In this document: positions 14,175-23,500 of the stretch, one piece after another
Numbering within the stretch: position 1 is the stretch's first letter
Layout of the letters: each line of letters starts with the position of its first letter
Source: JANQPA01 sp964628385
Lineage (GTDB): Bacteria; Bacteroidota; Bacteroidia; Chitinophagales; Saprospiraceae
DNA length: 32,673 nt
Direction of reading: 5' to 3'
Assembly (NCBI GenBank): GCA_964628385.1
Contig: CAZVOD010000050.1
Coordinates: forward strand, 1 to 32,673
The notes under the pieces: generated by a model
Database searches by the model: none
What the model was told of the DNA's origin: nothing
The model's input: only the letters and a program-made list of their open reading frames with translations
Program-made: the position numbers and the translations under genes

Positions 14175-14476
14175 GAAAGTCAGAAATAGCAAATTTTATT
14201 GAAAATGCTCATACATAATGCGAAAAGATTTGTTAACCTATCAAAAGTTGATCTTTTTGTTGGTCAACAAGATTTTCTATAAAATATTCGTTAAACTTGT
14301 TTATGCTTGCAGAGGCATAAAAGATGGATTTGTTACTCAGGAGTTGGATTGCCCGTATATCACGCCTGCTGGGGTAAGGTCTATGATTTTTCAATCATAC
14401 CTCCTAACACATCACCAACTTCTGTGTAGCAAAACAGTAATTTTGAAAAAACGAAGTTTTAATACAGGGTAATATT
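14175..14476 (+). promoter_or_regulatory. Leader region of the rhomboid gene with -7 box
   Basis: This 302-base gap holds an exact -7 box TAATTTTG at 14438-14445, 31 bases before the rhomboid ATG, without a clear -33 element. Further upstream are a palindrome TTGTTGGTCAACAA (14257-14270) and a hairpin with perfect 7-base arms, TTTATGC/GCATAAA (14300-14306, 14315-14321). An 84-codon frame at 14218-14472 has no recognisable protein character and I do not call it. Confidence 0.4.
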
Positions 14477-15226
14477 ATGGCAAAGATTTCGCGAAAGCTC
14501 TACGATAGTTTTATTTGGCCGTTCAGGTTTGTTGTACTTATTTGGGCCATTACGATTCTTCAAACCTTATTCCCCATTAACTTTGCTTTTCTGGGGGTTT
14601 ATCCGGGCACCATCTCCGGGCTGAAAGGAATCTTCTTTATGCCCATTATTCATGGAGATATAGGTCATGTGTTGTCCAATACACTGCCGTTTTTTGTACT
14701 AGGTACCATGATCCTTTTCTTCTACCGTAAAATCGCCTGGCAGGCTTTTCTGACTATTTATCTCCTCAGTGGTTTTGCTGTCTGGCTTTCCGGATTTGTA
14801 CCATTAGTGTTTGGCAATCCGGGGTATCATGTGGGAGCTAGCGGTGTGATATACGGCATGGCTGCATTTGTTTTCTGGATAGGTATTTTTAGAGGGAATA
14901 TCAAATCTATAGCGTTAGCACTGATTGTTGCCTTCTACTATGGCTCAATGATCTGGGGTATTTTTCCGAGCGATCCCAACATATCCTGGCAGGGTCACTT
15001 GTTGGGAGCAGTAGCAGGGATTCTTGCTGCCCTTTGGTTTAAAGATGATCTGGAAGAAGATGAAAAACCCAGAAAATACTCCTGGGAAAAGGAAAAACCA
15101 ACACTGGAAGATTCTTATTTTCTCGATCGCAATGTATTTGAAAAAACCAAAAGAGAGCGAGCCGAAGAGCAACGCCAAAGATCACAAGGGAATTCAGGCT
15201 GGTACTCGAATAGCTCCTGGGATTAA
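14477..15226 (+). CDS. Rhomboid-family intramembrane serine protease
   Basis: This 249-residue membrane protein cleaves substrates within or near the lipid bilayer by a Ser-His dyad. The HxxxN motif is HVLSN (64-68), the catalytic serine is Ser122 in GASG (120-123), and the partner His174 is in WQGHLLGA (171-178). Six hydrophobic segments lie between residues 12 and 187. From about 189 there is a cytoplasmic-looking charged tail (DDLEEDEKPRK, then ERAEEQRQR) ending GWYSNSSWD, which is longer than in minimal rhomboids. It ends 4 bases inside the convergent SPOR gene. The substrate is unknown. Confidence 0.93.
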   Translation: MAKISRKLYDSFIWPFRFVVLIWAITILQTLFPINFAFLGVYPGTISGLKGIFFMPIIHGDIGHVLSNTLPFFVLGTMILFFYRKIAWQAFLTIYLLSGFAVWLSGFVPLVFGNPGYHVGASGVIYGMAAFVFWIGIFRGNIKSIALALIVAFYYGSMIWGIFPSDPNISWQGHLLGAVAGILAALWFKDDLEEDEKPRKYSWEKEKPTLEDSYFLDRNVFEKTKRERAEEQRQRSQGNSGWYSNSSWD

Positions 15227-15813
15227 CGCGGTATCTGCTTGGCAAAGCCTTCCGTAAAACCAAGGGAAAAAGCAAGTGCCCGGTAGTTGTCTTCTGTTTG
15301 AGGTAAAATCCCCTTATCATATATGCCCAGTGAATATCGATAAAACCCATTGTGATAATTAATATGTAGAACCTGGGCATTCACAGGGTCCAGTTGATCC
15401 AAAATTTTCCTGGCGTCAAGGTTTTTAACCGAACTGATCTGGAAAGTGTAGTACAATACATCTTCAGCGGTGAATTTAGAGTAGAGGTTTTGATCCAGTA
15501 TGATATAAGCTGTTGTAAATTTGGATCTTACTGCGTTCAGAATCCGTTGTGCAGTAGCTTTGCCTATGTAATTACCCAAATATACTCTAGTGTAACCATT
15601 GTCAGCAGGTTCAAATGACAATGCGCCATACCTGCTCAGGCTCGTATACCGCGATATATCCACGCTTCCGCGGAAGGCAGCAAGCCTGACCTTATAAATC
15701 CTGTCATCTTTTATCTGGGCACCAATGCTGCCGATGTTGAGTATGAGCAGAAAGGGGAGAAGTAAAAAAATATTGACTTCCACCGATTTGATGAGCTGGG
15801 TTAATCTATTCAT
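15223..15813 (-). CDS. SPOR-like secreted protein, probably two SPOR-type repeats
   Basis: This 196-residue protein has an N-terminal hydrophobic segment (about 14-32, ending SIGAQ) that is a signal peptide or anchor. Two similar halves follow. Residues 39-104 (IYKVRLAAFRG to RSKFTTAYII) and 115-190 (YYTFQISSVKN to EGFAKQI) each show the beta-alpha-beta-beta pattern of SPOR domains, which bind glycan strands lacking stem peptides at division sites. The first half fits well; the second is more divergent. It is the last gene of a minus-strand run after the AddA-like helicase (31-base gap) and overlaps the rhomboid gene tail by 4 bases. Confidence 0.6.
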   Translation of the reverse strand: MNRLTQLIKSVEVNIFLLLPFLLILNIGSIGAQIKDDRIYKVRLAAFRGSVDISRYTSLSRYGALSFEPADNGYTRVYLGNYIGKATAQRILNAVRSKFTTAYIILDQNLYSKFTAEDVLYYTFQISSVKNLDARKILDQLDPVNAQVLHINYHNGFYRYSLGIYDKGILPQTEDNYRALAFSLGFTEGFAKQIPR

Positions 15814-15844
15814 ATTGCTGCTTTTTAATACCTACGAATCAAGT

Positions 15845-18800
15845 CTAATATGGTTCGGGGTCTATTTCGATCATAGTTCCAACTACCACAAAATGAACAA
15901 AAGTCTGTATTCTTTTTTGATTAAAAATAATTTTTAAAGCCTCCCGGGTCAGGTACATCCAATCGGCAAGTTCCAGTGCTTTATTTTTCTGGTTCTTTGC
16001 ATCGCCACTGAAGGAAGAATGTTGCACGACTATCAGGCCATGGCCGGTTTCAAGAACTAGGTCAACTACTGCATTGAAAACCTGCCCTCTGTGGACGTGA
16101 TGAATGGGGAATTTGCGGTAGTCTTTTTGCACCGGATACTGTTTTTCCAAAAAAATCCACCAGTGCTCCCCAAGTTTTACTAGCGTTAATTTCTCTATGA
16201 GCTCTTCTACTTCATGCCTGGCCACCAAATCTTCAGCAATAGATAGCAGCTTTTCTCTGTCATAGCTCTTATGGAAGGCCGCCAAAAAAGCTTTAGCTAC
16301 CTTGGCAGCTCTGTAAGTATCTTCCTCAGATAGTAAAGCCAGGGGAGCGGCATATTTTATAACGCTGGTGTTAACTTTTAACTCAATTGGCAATTTCTCA
16401 TTTCTTAGGTGAATATTTTTCCTGGGATATTCAATTGGACCTTCCGGTGCCTCAAAGAAATAATTCGAAGGGCTGCTCAATTCCCCGGGTTCAAAATTTT
16501 TATCGTAGCTAAAAATCATCGTATCGATAGGGAGTACATTGTTCTCCCAAATCCATGGACTTTCCTGACTGTCCGGATCTAGCGTAGGAAAATCCTCTCG
16601 CCCTTCGTGCCAAATACGATTCAGCCATTTGGTGTCTTTAGACGTTGAGGGGAAGATCAGATAGTCGCGTGCCCTGGTTATTCCTACATACATAAGTCTG
16701 GCTTCTTCCTGGTTGGCTTGCTCCTCTTTGGATTTTTGAACATCGCTGGCTTGAATACGCTCGTATAATGGCGTTTTTTTCCATTGTGCACCATATGGAT
16801 TGATCCAGTATCGTACCCAGCGGTTGCCGAGAATGTCGTCAAAATCTATCACGTCTGACCTAGAGATCAGGTTGATTCCCCAAACTTCGGCGCGAAGTGC
16901 TTTTTCCAGATCATGGCATATAACAATAGGCCACTCCAGTCCTTTACTGCGATGATACGTCAGCACTTCTACTGCATCGGCACTCTTTCCAGCTCCTTGC
17001 TTATCCTCTTCGGCGGCCTCCAGGTCATTGAGGTAAAGTAAAAAACCTCCCAGAGATGCCGGAGTATGGAGCCGATTACAGTTTTCTTCGTACTGGCTTC
17101 CCATCTGTAGTAAGATATCTACATTGTCCAGTCGCTTATTGGTATTGCCCCAGCCTCTGATGACCCTCCGCAAGTCGAGCGTATCCAGCAGTAACTCTAG
17201 CGTTTCTGTTGTGGAAAGCTCCGCTGCATCTATTCTTAATTGTGCTATAGCCTGGATAAGCTCATGGTCGGCCGCCCATTTGGTCCAAAAACTCTGATCT
17301 TTTTCTTGCTCTTCGAGAAAGTCCAGGCGGTTTTCAATGATTTGTTCTAGCGTCCACCCTTCCGCTAATTTCAAGATTTCGGCTGTTGACAGGACATCCT
17401 TGCTATTCAGGATGAGCCGCAGGCAAGCCAGTATAAGCTGGGCTTCCGCTGTATTTAGGAGGCCGGCTCGGGAAATAGATACTTGCAGCCCGGCCCGGTG
17501 TAGAGCTTCCGCCATCTCCAGGCAAGCTGCATTAGAGCGGCATAAAATAGCTACATCACCCGGCCGTGCTTTTCTGGGCTGGCTGGCTCCTTTTGGCAGT
17601 ATTGTGGGAGCTTGCTCCAGATATTCTACCAAACTATTGGCTATACAATTCTCCATCCAGGGTTTGCCCGGCAAACGATTACCTTTCTTTGTTTCAGATT
17701 CATATTTAAAATGCCAGTGTAATAGGGCACTGGTCATCTCCAGAGGCTCATTTTCCTTATTAATGCCGTCGGGCTGTACCTGCTTTCTTCGCTTGGGGAT
17801 CAGCGCCACCTGATCGGTGGGAAACTGGGGAAAGGCTTTGGTAAAAAGGGCATTAGTTGCATAAACGATATCTTCCCGCGACCTCCAAGAATGCCTTTGG
17901 ATATCTTCTGGCTTAATCCCTCCCAGTTGCCCGATCAATGCCTGCATCAGAGCCGGGTCTGCTCCTCTAAAACCATAGATCGATTGTTTGGGGTCACCAA
18001 CCCAAACGGAATACCTGGCAAAACGGGAAAGCTTGAAAAAAATTTCCAACTGTATAGGGCTGGTATCCTGAAATTCATCCACCATTAACAAGTCTAGCTC
18101 CTGCGAGAGTACTTCTGCTACTCTTGGATTTTTGAGCAAAAGTTTTACCCTTACCTCCATATCAATATAATCGATAAGGCCTCTTTCTCTTTTGTATTTA
18201 TCATACTCTTGCAGGGCAGCGATGGAAGTGTCAAAGATGGCAGCAATAAAATCTTTGATATTTTTATGAAAAACAGGCTGGCCGTCATGTAAGGCCGCCC
18301 ATTCCGTAAGAGGCTTTATCAATTCTTTACTTTTGGTAGCGGGCTGTAGCTTGGTGAGCTTAGCCCACAAGGGCCAGGGCAAGTAGGAGCGAAGCTTCAG
18401 CTCGCGGTTGCAATTTTGCAGGAACAATACAGCGTCTTTCGTTTTTTTGGTGGCATCAGTACTGTTTTTCAAAGCCTCTATACTGTCTTCTAGTAGGGCC
18501 CGAAGTTGCTGAGAGCTGCCTGCATCCTCTCTTTGTTCGCTGAGGAATTTAGAGAAAGATTCAAAAGAATATCGTTTGCTATCTTCCAAGTCATCAATAC
18601 TAAAGTCATTACTTCGGGCTACGTCAGTCAGCTTTTTAACTTCTTTCCTCCAATCAAAATAAGCGTTATCACTCAATCCGAGGTATTGACACAACTGCTC
18701 AATGTATTCCACCCGCTCTTCCGTTAGTATTGTGGCCAGAGATTGATTAAAGATCAACTGCTGGTCTTCATCCGCAATGATACTTACATCCGGAGATACC

Positions 18801-19093
18801 CCCGCTTCGTAGGCAAAGCGTTTCAAAAGCTTTACCCCCAGGCCGTGGACGGTACCAATCAGGGCATTGGTGAGTTCATCAGCTTCTTGAGTCAGGCCAT
18901 TCTCCAGAAGTTTAAGCCTGACGCGTTCTTGTAGCTCTGCCGCTGCTTTATTAGTAAAAGTAGTGGCAATGATACCGTCCGGACGAACAGTCCTGGATTG
19001 GAGTAAATTAACCATCTCCTGAGTTAGTCGGTAGGTTTTTCCACTCCCGGCTCCGGCAGAAATGATTTTTATGGTATTGAGCGGCGTTGTCAT
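15845..19093 (-). CDS. AddA/RecB-like UvrD-family helicase, nuclease site degenerate
   Basis: This 1082-residue superfamily 1A helicase resembles the AddA/RecB subunit of double-strand-break processing complexes. Walker A is SAGAGSGKT (12-20), motif Ia follows in ATTFTNKAAAELQERV (43-58), motif II is DEFQDT (339-344), motif III is GDPKQSIYGFRGAD (366-379), and motifs V and VI are TYHRSKGLEWP and RLMYVGITRARD. The C-terminal region corresponds to the RecB-type nuclease: Asp1011 in NAVVDLV is kept, but the stretch expected as IDHKSF or VDYKT reads VQHSSF (1023-1028), so the catalytic Asp and Lys are Gln1024 and Ser1026. The helicase should be active and the nuclease probably is not. No AddB is visible. 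It lies between a MATE gene (37-base gap) and the SPOR gene in one minus-strand run. Confidence 0.88.
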   Translation of the reverse strand: MTTPLNTIKIISAGAGSGKTYRLTQEMVNLLQSRTVRPDGIIATTFTNKAAAELQERVRLKLLENGLTQEADELTNALIGTVHGLGVKLLKRFAYEAGVSPDVSIIADEDQQLIFNQSLATILTEERVEYIEQLCQYLGLSDNAYFDWRKEVKKLTDVARSNDFSIDDLEDSKRYSFESFSKFLSEQREDAGSSQQLRALLEDSIEALKNSTDATKKTKDAVLFLQNCNRELKLRSYLPWPLWAKLTKLQPATKSKELIKPLTEWAALHDGQPVFHKNIKDFIAAIFDTSIAALQEYDKYKRERGLIDYIDMEVRVKLLLKNPRVAEVLSQELDLLMVDEFQDTSPIQLEIFFKLSRFARYSVWVGDPKQSIYGFRGADPALMQALIGQLGGIKPEDIQRHSWRSREDIVYATNALFTKAFPQFPTDQVALIPKRRKQVQPDGINKENEPLEMTSALLHWHFKYESETKKGNRLPGKPWMENCIANSLVEYLEQAPTILPKGASQPRKARPGDVAILCRSNAACLEMAEALHRAGLQVSISRAGLLNTAEAQLILACLRLILNSKDVLSTAEILKLAEGWTLEQIIENRLDFLEEQEKDQSFWTKWAADHELIQAIAQLRIDAAELSTTETLELLLDTLDLRRVIRGWGNTNKRLDNVDILLQMGSQYEENCNRLHTPASLGGFLLYLNDLEAAEEDKQGAGKSADAVEVLTYHRSKGLEWPIVICHDLEKALRAEVWGINLISRSDVIDFDDILGNRWVRYWINPYGAQWKKTPLYERIQASDVQKSKEEQANQEEARLMYVGITRARDYLIFPSTSKDTKWLNRIWHEGREDFPTLDPDSQESPWIWENNVLPIDTMIFSYDKNFEPGELSSPSNYFFEAPEGPIEYPRKNIHLRNEKLPIELKVNTSVIKYAAPLALLSEEDTYRAAKVAKAFLAAFHKSYDREKLLSIAEDLVARHEVEELIEKLTLVKLGEHWWIFLEKQYPVQKDYRKFPIHHVHRGQVFNAVVDLVLETGHGLIVVQHSSFSGDAKNQKNKALELADWMYLTREALKIIFNQKRIQTFVHFVVVGTMIEIDPEPY

Positions 19094-19130
19094 CTAGTTT
19101 TATTTTTTGCTAACGAGGTTTATAACCGTT

Positions 19131-20426
19131 TTACTTCAAAGCCCAGGCGCCTTTTTTCATAAAATAAAAATGTTGAAAAGCTCCCCGGGCTAGCATAAAT
19201 AAGGTTAAGGTAAACCATAATCCATGATTTTCCCATAAATTCCCCATGGTAAAGAAAGATAAAAAGAAAATTGAAATGGCCCCAATCATCAGGTTTCTCA
19301 TAGCCTGGGAAGCTGTGAGCCCTATAAAAATTCCATCCCAGATATAGCAGGGCGTACTGACGATAGGAAACAAAATCAGCCAGATCAGATAAGTCCTGGC
19401 TTCGTTAATTACTGGCGTCTCGTCCGTGAATATGCGCACAAGCTGCTGGCCCAAGCTGGCATAAACTAAGCTGTAAAGTAGGGCCAGTACCATTCCCCAA
19501 ATAAAAGACAGCCTGATGGCTTTATAGGTCTGCGTTTTATCTTCGGCACCGCGATACTTACCTACTAGGCTTTCGGAAGCGAAAGCAAAGCCATCTATAC
19601 CGTAAGACATCCAGTTGACAAATTGTAGCAAGATGATATTGGCTGCCAATATCAGTTCACCTTCCCCTGATGACTTGCTGTAAAAAAAAGCGAAAGCTAA
19701 TGTGAGTAAAAAAGTACGGATAAATATATCAGCGTTGATTCTCAGGAAAGACTGCAGCTTTTCCCATTGCAATAATGCCCTGACCTTAAAATTATTGAGC
19801 AAATGCCTGTATTTTACCAAAAATAAACCAATGGCAAAGCTTAGTCCTAGGTATTGGGCAATTACGGTTCCCCATGCTACTCCTGCTACTCCCATACCAA
19901 GGCTGACTACAAAAACGTAGCTCAAAACAATATTGAAGATATTACCCAAAACAGTTATCACTAATGGAAAGTTAGCATTTTGCATTCCAAAAAACCAACC
20001 GGTAAAAGCATACAGGCCAAGGGTGGCCGGTGCGGCCCAAATACGGATATACAGGTAAGTGCTTACAAAGGATTGCTGTTCTGGCTGCACTTGCATAAAA
20101 AATTGGCTGGCCGCGTTGAGCCCCCACTGAAGCAGGGTCAGAAAAAAACCGACACTGATAGCGATGAGCATAGCCCGGCCCAGGGTATCAATCATATCTT
20201 TTTCACTCTGGCGGCCAAAAGCCTGAGCCGTAATCCCTGTGGTACCCATTCTCAAAAAACCAAAGTTCCAGTAAATAAAATTAAAGATCATCGCGCCGAT
20301 ACCCACCGCTCCCAGGTGGCTTGCTGACAGTCGGCCCATCAAAGCGGTATCTACAGTGCTCAAAAGCGGTACCGAGATATTGCTAATTATATTGGGGATA
20401 GCCAGTCGTAGCATCTCTTTGTTCAT
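19131..20426 (-). CDS. MATE-family efflux transporter (DinF-like)
   Basis: This 431-residue inner-membrane protein with about twelve helices exports drugs or metabolites in exchange for Na+ or H+. The N-terminal stretch LRLAIPNIISNISVPLLSTV followed by DTALMGRLS is typical of the DinF-like branch of MATE, the two six-helix halves are visible, and the length is normal. The substrate cannot be told from sequence. It is the first gene of a minus-strand run with the AddA-like helicase and the SPOR protein, and diverges from the ligase-PASTA gene across 132 bases. Confidence 0.92.
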   Translation of the reverse strand: MNKEMLRLAIPNIISNISVPLLSTVDTALMGRLSASHLGAVGIGAMIFNFIYWNFGFLRMGTTGITAQAFGRQSEKDMIDTLGRAMLIAISVGFFLTLLQWGLNAASQFFMQVQPEQQSFVSTYLYIRIWAAPATLGLYAFTGWFFGMQNANFPLVITVLGNIFNIVLSYVFVVSLGMGVAGVAWGTVIAQYLGLSFAIGLFLVKYRHLLNNFKVRALLQWEKLQSFLRINADIFIRTFLLTLAFAFFYSKSSGEGELILAANIILLQFVNWMSYGIDGFAFASESLVGKYRGAEDKTQTYKAIRLSFIWGMVLALLYSLVYASLGQQLVRIFTDETPVINEARTYLIWLILFPIVSTPCYIWDGIFIGLTASQAMRNLMIGAISIFFLSFFTMGNLWENHGLWFTLTLFMLARGAFQHFYFMKKGAWALK

Positions 20427-20467
20427 AAAAATCAGTATTTGGATTTCACTTCAACGGCAAATTCACC

Positions 20468-20475
20468 TATTTTTG
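20468..20475 (+). promoter_or_regulatory. Candidate -7 box upstream of the ligase-PASTA gene
   Basis: TATTTTTG is an exact TAnnTTTG match 83 bases before the ATG at 20559. The nearest TTTG (20438-20441) is 26 bases upstream, longer than usual, so only the -7 half is supported. Confidence 0.3.
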
Positions 20476-20558
20476 TCAGCAAATTTTGGCAAAAGCATAT
20501 GTGAGAAAATAAATGAGATATTCTCAGCGCTATATTTTCTCTTAGCCATACGAAATAT

Positions 20559-23500
20559 ATGAAGGTAAAAGTAGGTATTTTTTTTGGGGGGCCTTCCAGA
20601 GAAAGGGAAATATCCTTTGCTGGAGGTAGAACAGTATACGACAATCTTAATCAAACACTATTTGAGGCTGTCCCTATATTTATTGATAGCCACAAGAATT
20701 TCATTCAGCTCGATTGGGAGTACATCTACAAAGGGTCTATTCGCGATTTTTATCCACCGGTCGATCAGCTTCCTGATTCGCCCAACGGGTTCCAGATTTA
20801 TCTGGAGAGCCTGGGGCATCTTTCCGAGGAGCAGATGGACCAGTTGATTGAAACGGTAGGCAAAAGAATTCCTCCCGATGAGCTACCTCAAGAAATCAGT
20901 GTGGCCTTCCTGGCCCTGCACGGCGAATTCGGCGAGGATGGCCAGCTGCAGCGAATGTTGGAAGAGCTCAATATTCCCTACACCGGAAGTGGCATTCAGG
21001 CCAGTGAAATAGGTATGGATAAAGCCATACAGAAGGAATTAATGCTGCAAAAAGATTTTGAATGCCCCAAAGTACGGGTGCTGGAAAGAAAAGACTGGCT
21101 GACCTCAGATTTGAAAGGTATTTATGAAGAAGCTATTGAAGCGATCGGTTTTCCGCTGGTAATCCGCCCAGCCAATCAGGGCTCATCAATCGGCGTTTCT
21201 ATCATCGAGCACGATAATATCGAGGCTTTCCGGGAAGCCGTTAATAATGCTTTTTTTAGAGAGCTTATCCCTGTGAAGAGATGGAAAACAGCAAGTATCT
21301 ATGAGAAAAATGAGCACATTCGCTTGTTGACGGATATACGGGTGGGCGTAGGCTTTCCGGTTGATGTAACTTTCAATAACGAAACATACACCATTTATCA
21401 TCCCGAGCAGTTACTGTCTTTTCTGAATAAAGAAGCGGAAGAGTGGGCTGGTCCCGCTGATGCTGATTTTCTCCTTGAGGGCTATCACAGTGAAGAAAAA
21501 GTTATTCTTGAGGAATTTATTAACGGGCAAGAGTTTTCTTGTATCGTAATTCGCAAGGAAGATGGCTCGGTGGTGGCATTACCCCCTACAGAGATCGTAA
21601 AAGGCAATGAAGTATTTGATTATCGTTCTAAATACATGCCGGGATTTTCCCGAAAAGTTACCCCCATTAGATTGCCAGTCGAAGATATAGAAAAAATCAG
21701 GAAAGAGTGCGAACGGCTCTTTGTAGAGCTGGGTTTTGAGACCTACGCCCGGATCGATGGGTTTTTTACCGAAGACAAGAAGACCTTTCTCAATGATCCC
21801 AACACTACCAGCGGGATGCTGCCCTCTTCCTTTTTCTTCCATCAGGCGGCAGAAATCGGCCTTAATCCTTCGCAGTTCCTTACTTATATTATCAGAGCTT
21901 CTTTGCAGGAGCGCCTGGCCGCATGCCCGGGGGTAGCCAGCTTCCGTAATTTGCTCGAACTACTGGACGATAACATCCAGATGCTGAGAGAAGAAGCTGT
22001 AAAAAAGCAAAAGATAGGTGTATTCCTCGGGGGGTACTCCTTTGAGCGCCATATTTCGGTAGAAAGCGGGCGGAATATTTTTGAGAAATTATCTAGCTCT
22101 GATAAATATGAGCCTATACCAGTTTTTCTTACAGGTAGTGAAGAAGAGATGTCGATCTTTCAATTGCCCATCAATTTGTTATTAAAAGATAATGCTGACG
22201 ACATCAGGGATAAAATTAATCATTGGTCCCGAAACGAAACGCTGGAAAAGATCAAAAAAGAGTGCCACGATATCACCCAAAAGTATGCTTCTGCTGAAGT
22301 CGTTTTTGAGCCGGTAAAGTTACAATTTGAAGATCTGGCAGACCGCCTGGACTTCGCCTTTATTGCGCTTCATGGCAGGCCCGGAGAGGATGGCTATCTT
22401 CAAAAGATTTTTGAGAAGATTGAGTTACCCTACAATGGCTCTGGGGTACAATCATCAGAAGTGACGATTGATAAATATAAGACGCTGCAGGTATTAAGTC
22501 GCAATGGTTTTGTTGTGACAGAGCAGATGTTGGCTAAGCGAGCAGATTTTGAATCCGATGAGGAGGAGTTTTTCCGAACGATCAATCAAAAGTTTGACTA
22601 TCCATTTGTGGCAAAGCCGGTAGATGATGGGTGCAGCTCAGCGGTAAAGGTGATCCGGAATGAGGAGGAGCTCAAGGCTTATGTCCGCTTGATTTTCCGC
22701 CAGCCCGGAGAATTGGGCGAAGAGGATCGTAAGGTTCTGAAACTACGGCTACGAGAAGAGTTTCCGATCAAGAATGTCATCCTTTTAGAAGATTTGATTC
22801 GGGGTGGCAATGCCAGGCACTTTCTGGAAGTAACTGGTGGTTTGCTTACTGGTTATAAGCCGGATGGCAGTGTTTACTATGAAGTATTTGAACCTTCCGA
22901 AACGCTGGCCTCGGGGGATGTCTTATCATTGGAAGAGAAATTCCTGGCCGGAGAAGGGCAGAATATTACGCCAGCTCGCTTTTCAGCTAACCGGCAAGAG
23001 TATCAATACATTGCCGACCAGGTAAAAGCGGACCTGGAGCGTGTAGCAAGAATACTAAATATTCAGGGCTATGCCCGTATTGATGCTTTTGTGAGAATAT
23101 TTGAAGATAATAGTGTAGAAACAATCGTAGTAGAGGTAAATTCCCTACCAGGAATGACGCCGGCTACCTGTATTTTCCATCAGGCTGCTATTAGCGGATA
23201 TAAACCCTATGACTTTATAGAGCGGATCATTGAATTTGGTAAAAGACGATTTGTGCAACGCGTAACGCAGGGAACTGAGTTGCCAGCCTTTGCTTCTACT
23301 ATGGCCGCCACAATTAATAGGGAAGAAGAGGAAACTACGCTGCCTACGGAAGAAAAAAAATCGGTGTTTGCGCCTGAGCCAACTCCAACGTATCAACCGG
23401 ATACAACTGCTTATGAGAGCTTTGCTGAGGAAGAAAAAAAGCCTTCATTTTTTCAAAAAATCTGGATACCGGTTTGGAGCTTTTTGAAAAGTCCGTTCTT

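Noticed and set aside
14165..14180. Hairpin across the pfkA stop as a terminator
   Set aside because: Only 6 bp with a 4-base loop and no U-tract.
14218..14472. 84-codon + strand frame between pfkA and the rhomboid gene
   Set aside because: No protein-like pattern, it spans a -7 box of the next gene, and it has no recognisable domain.
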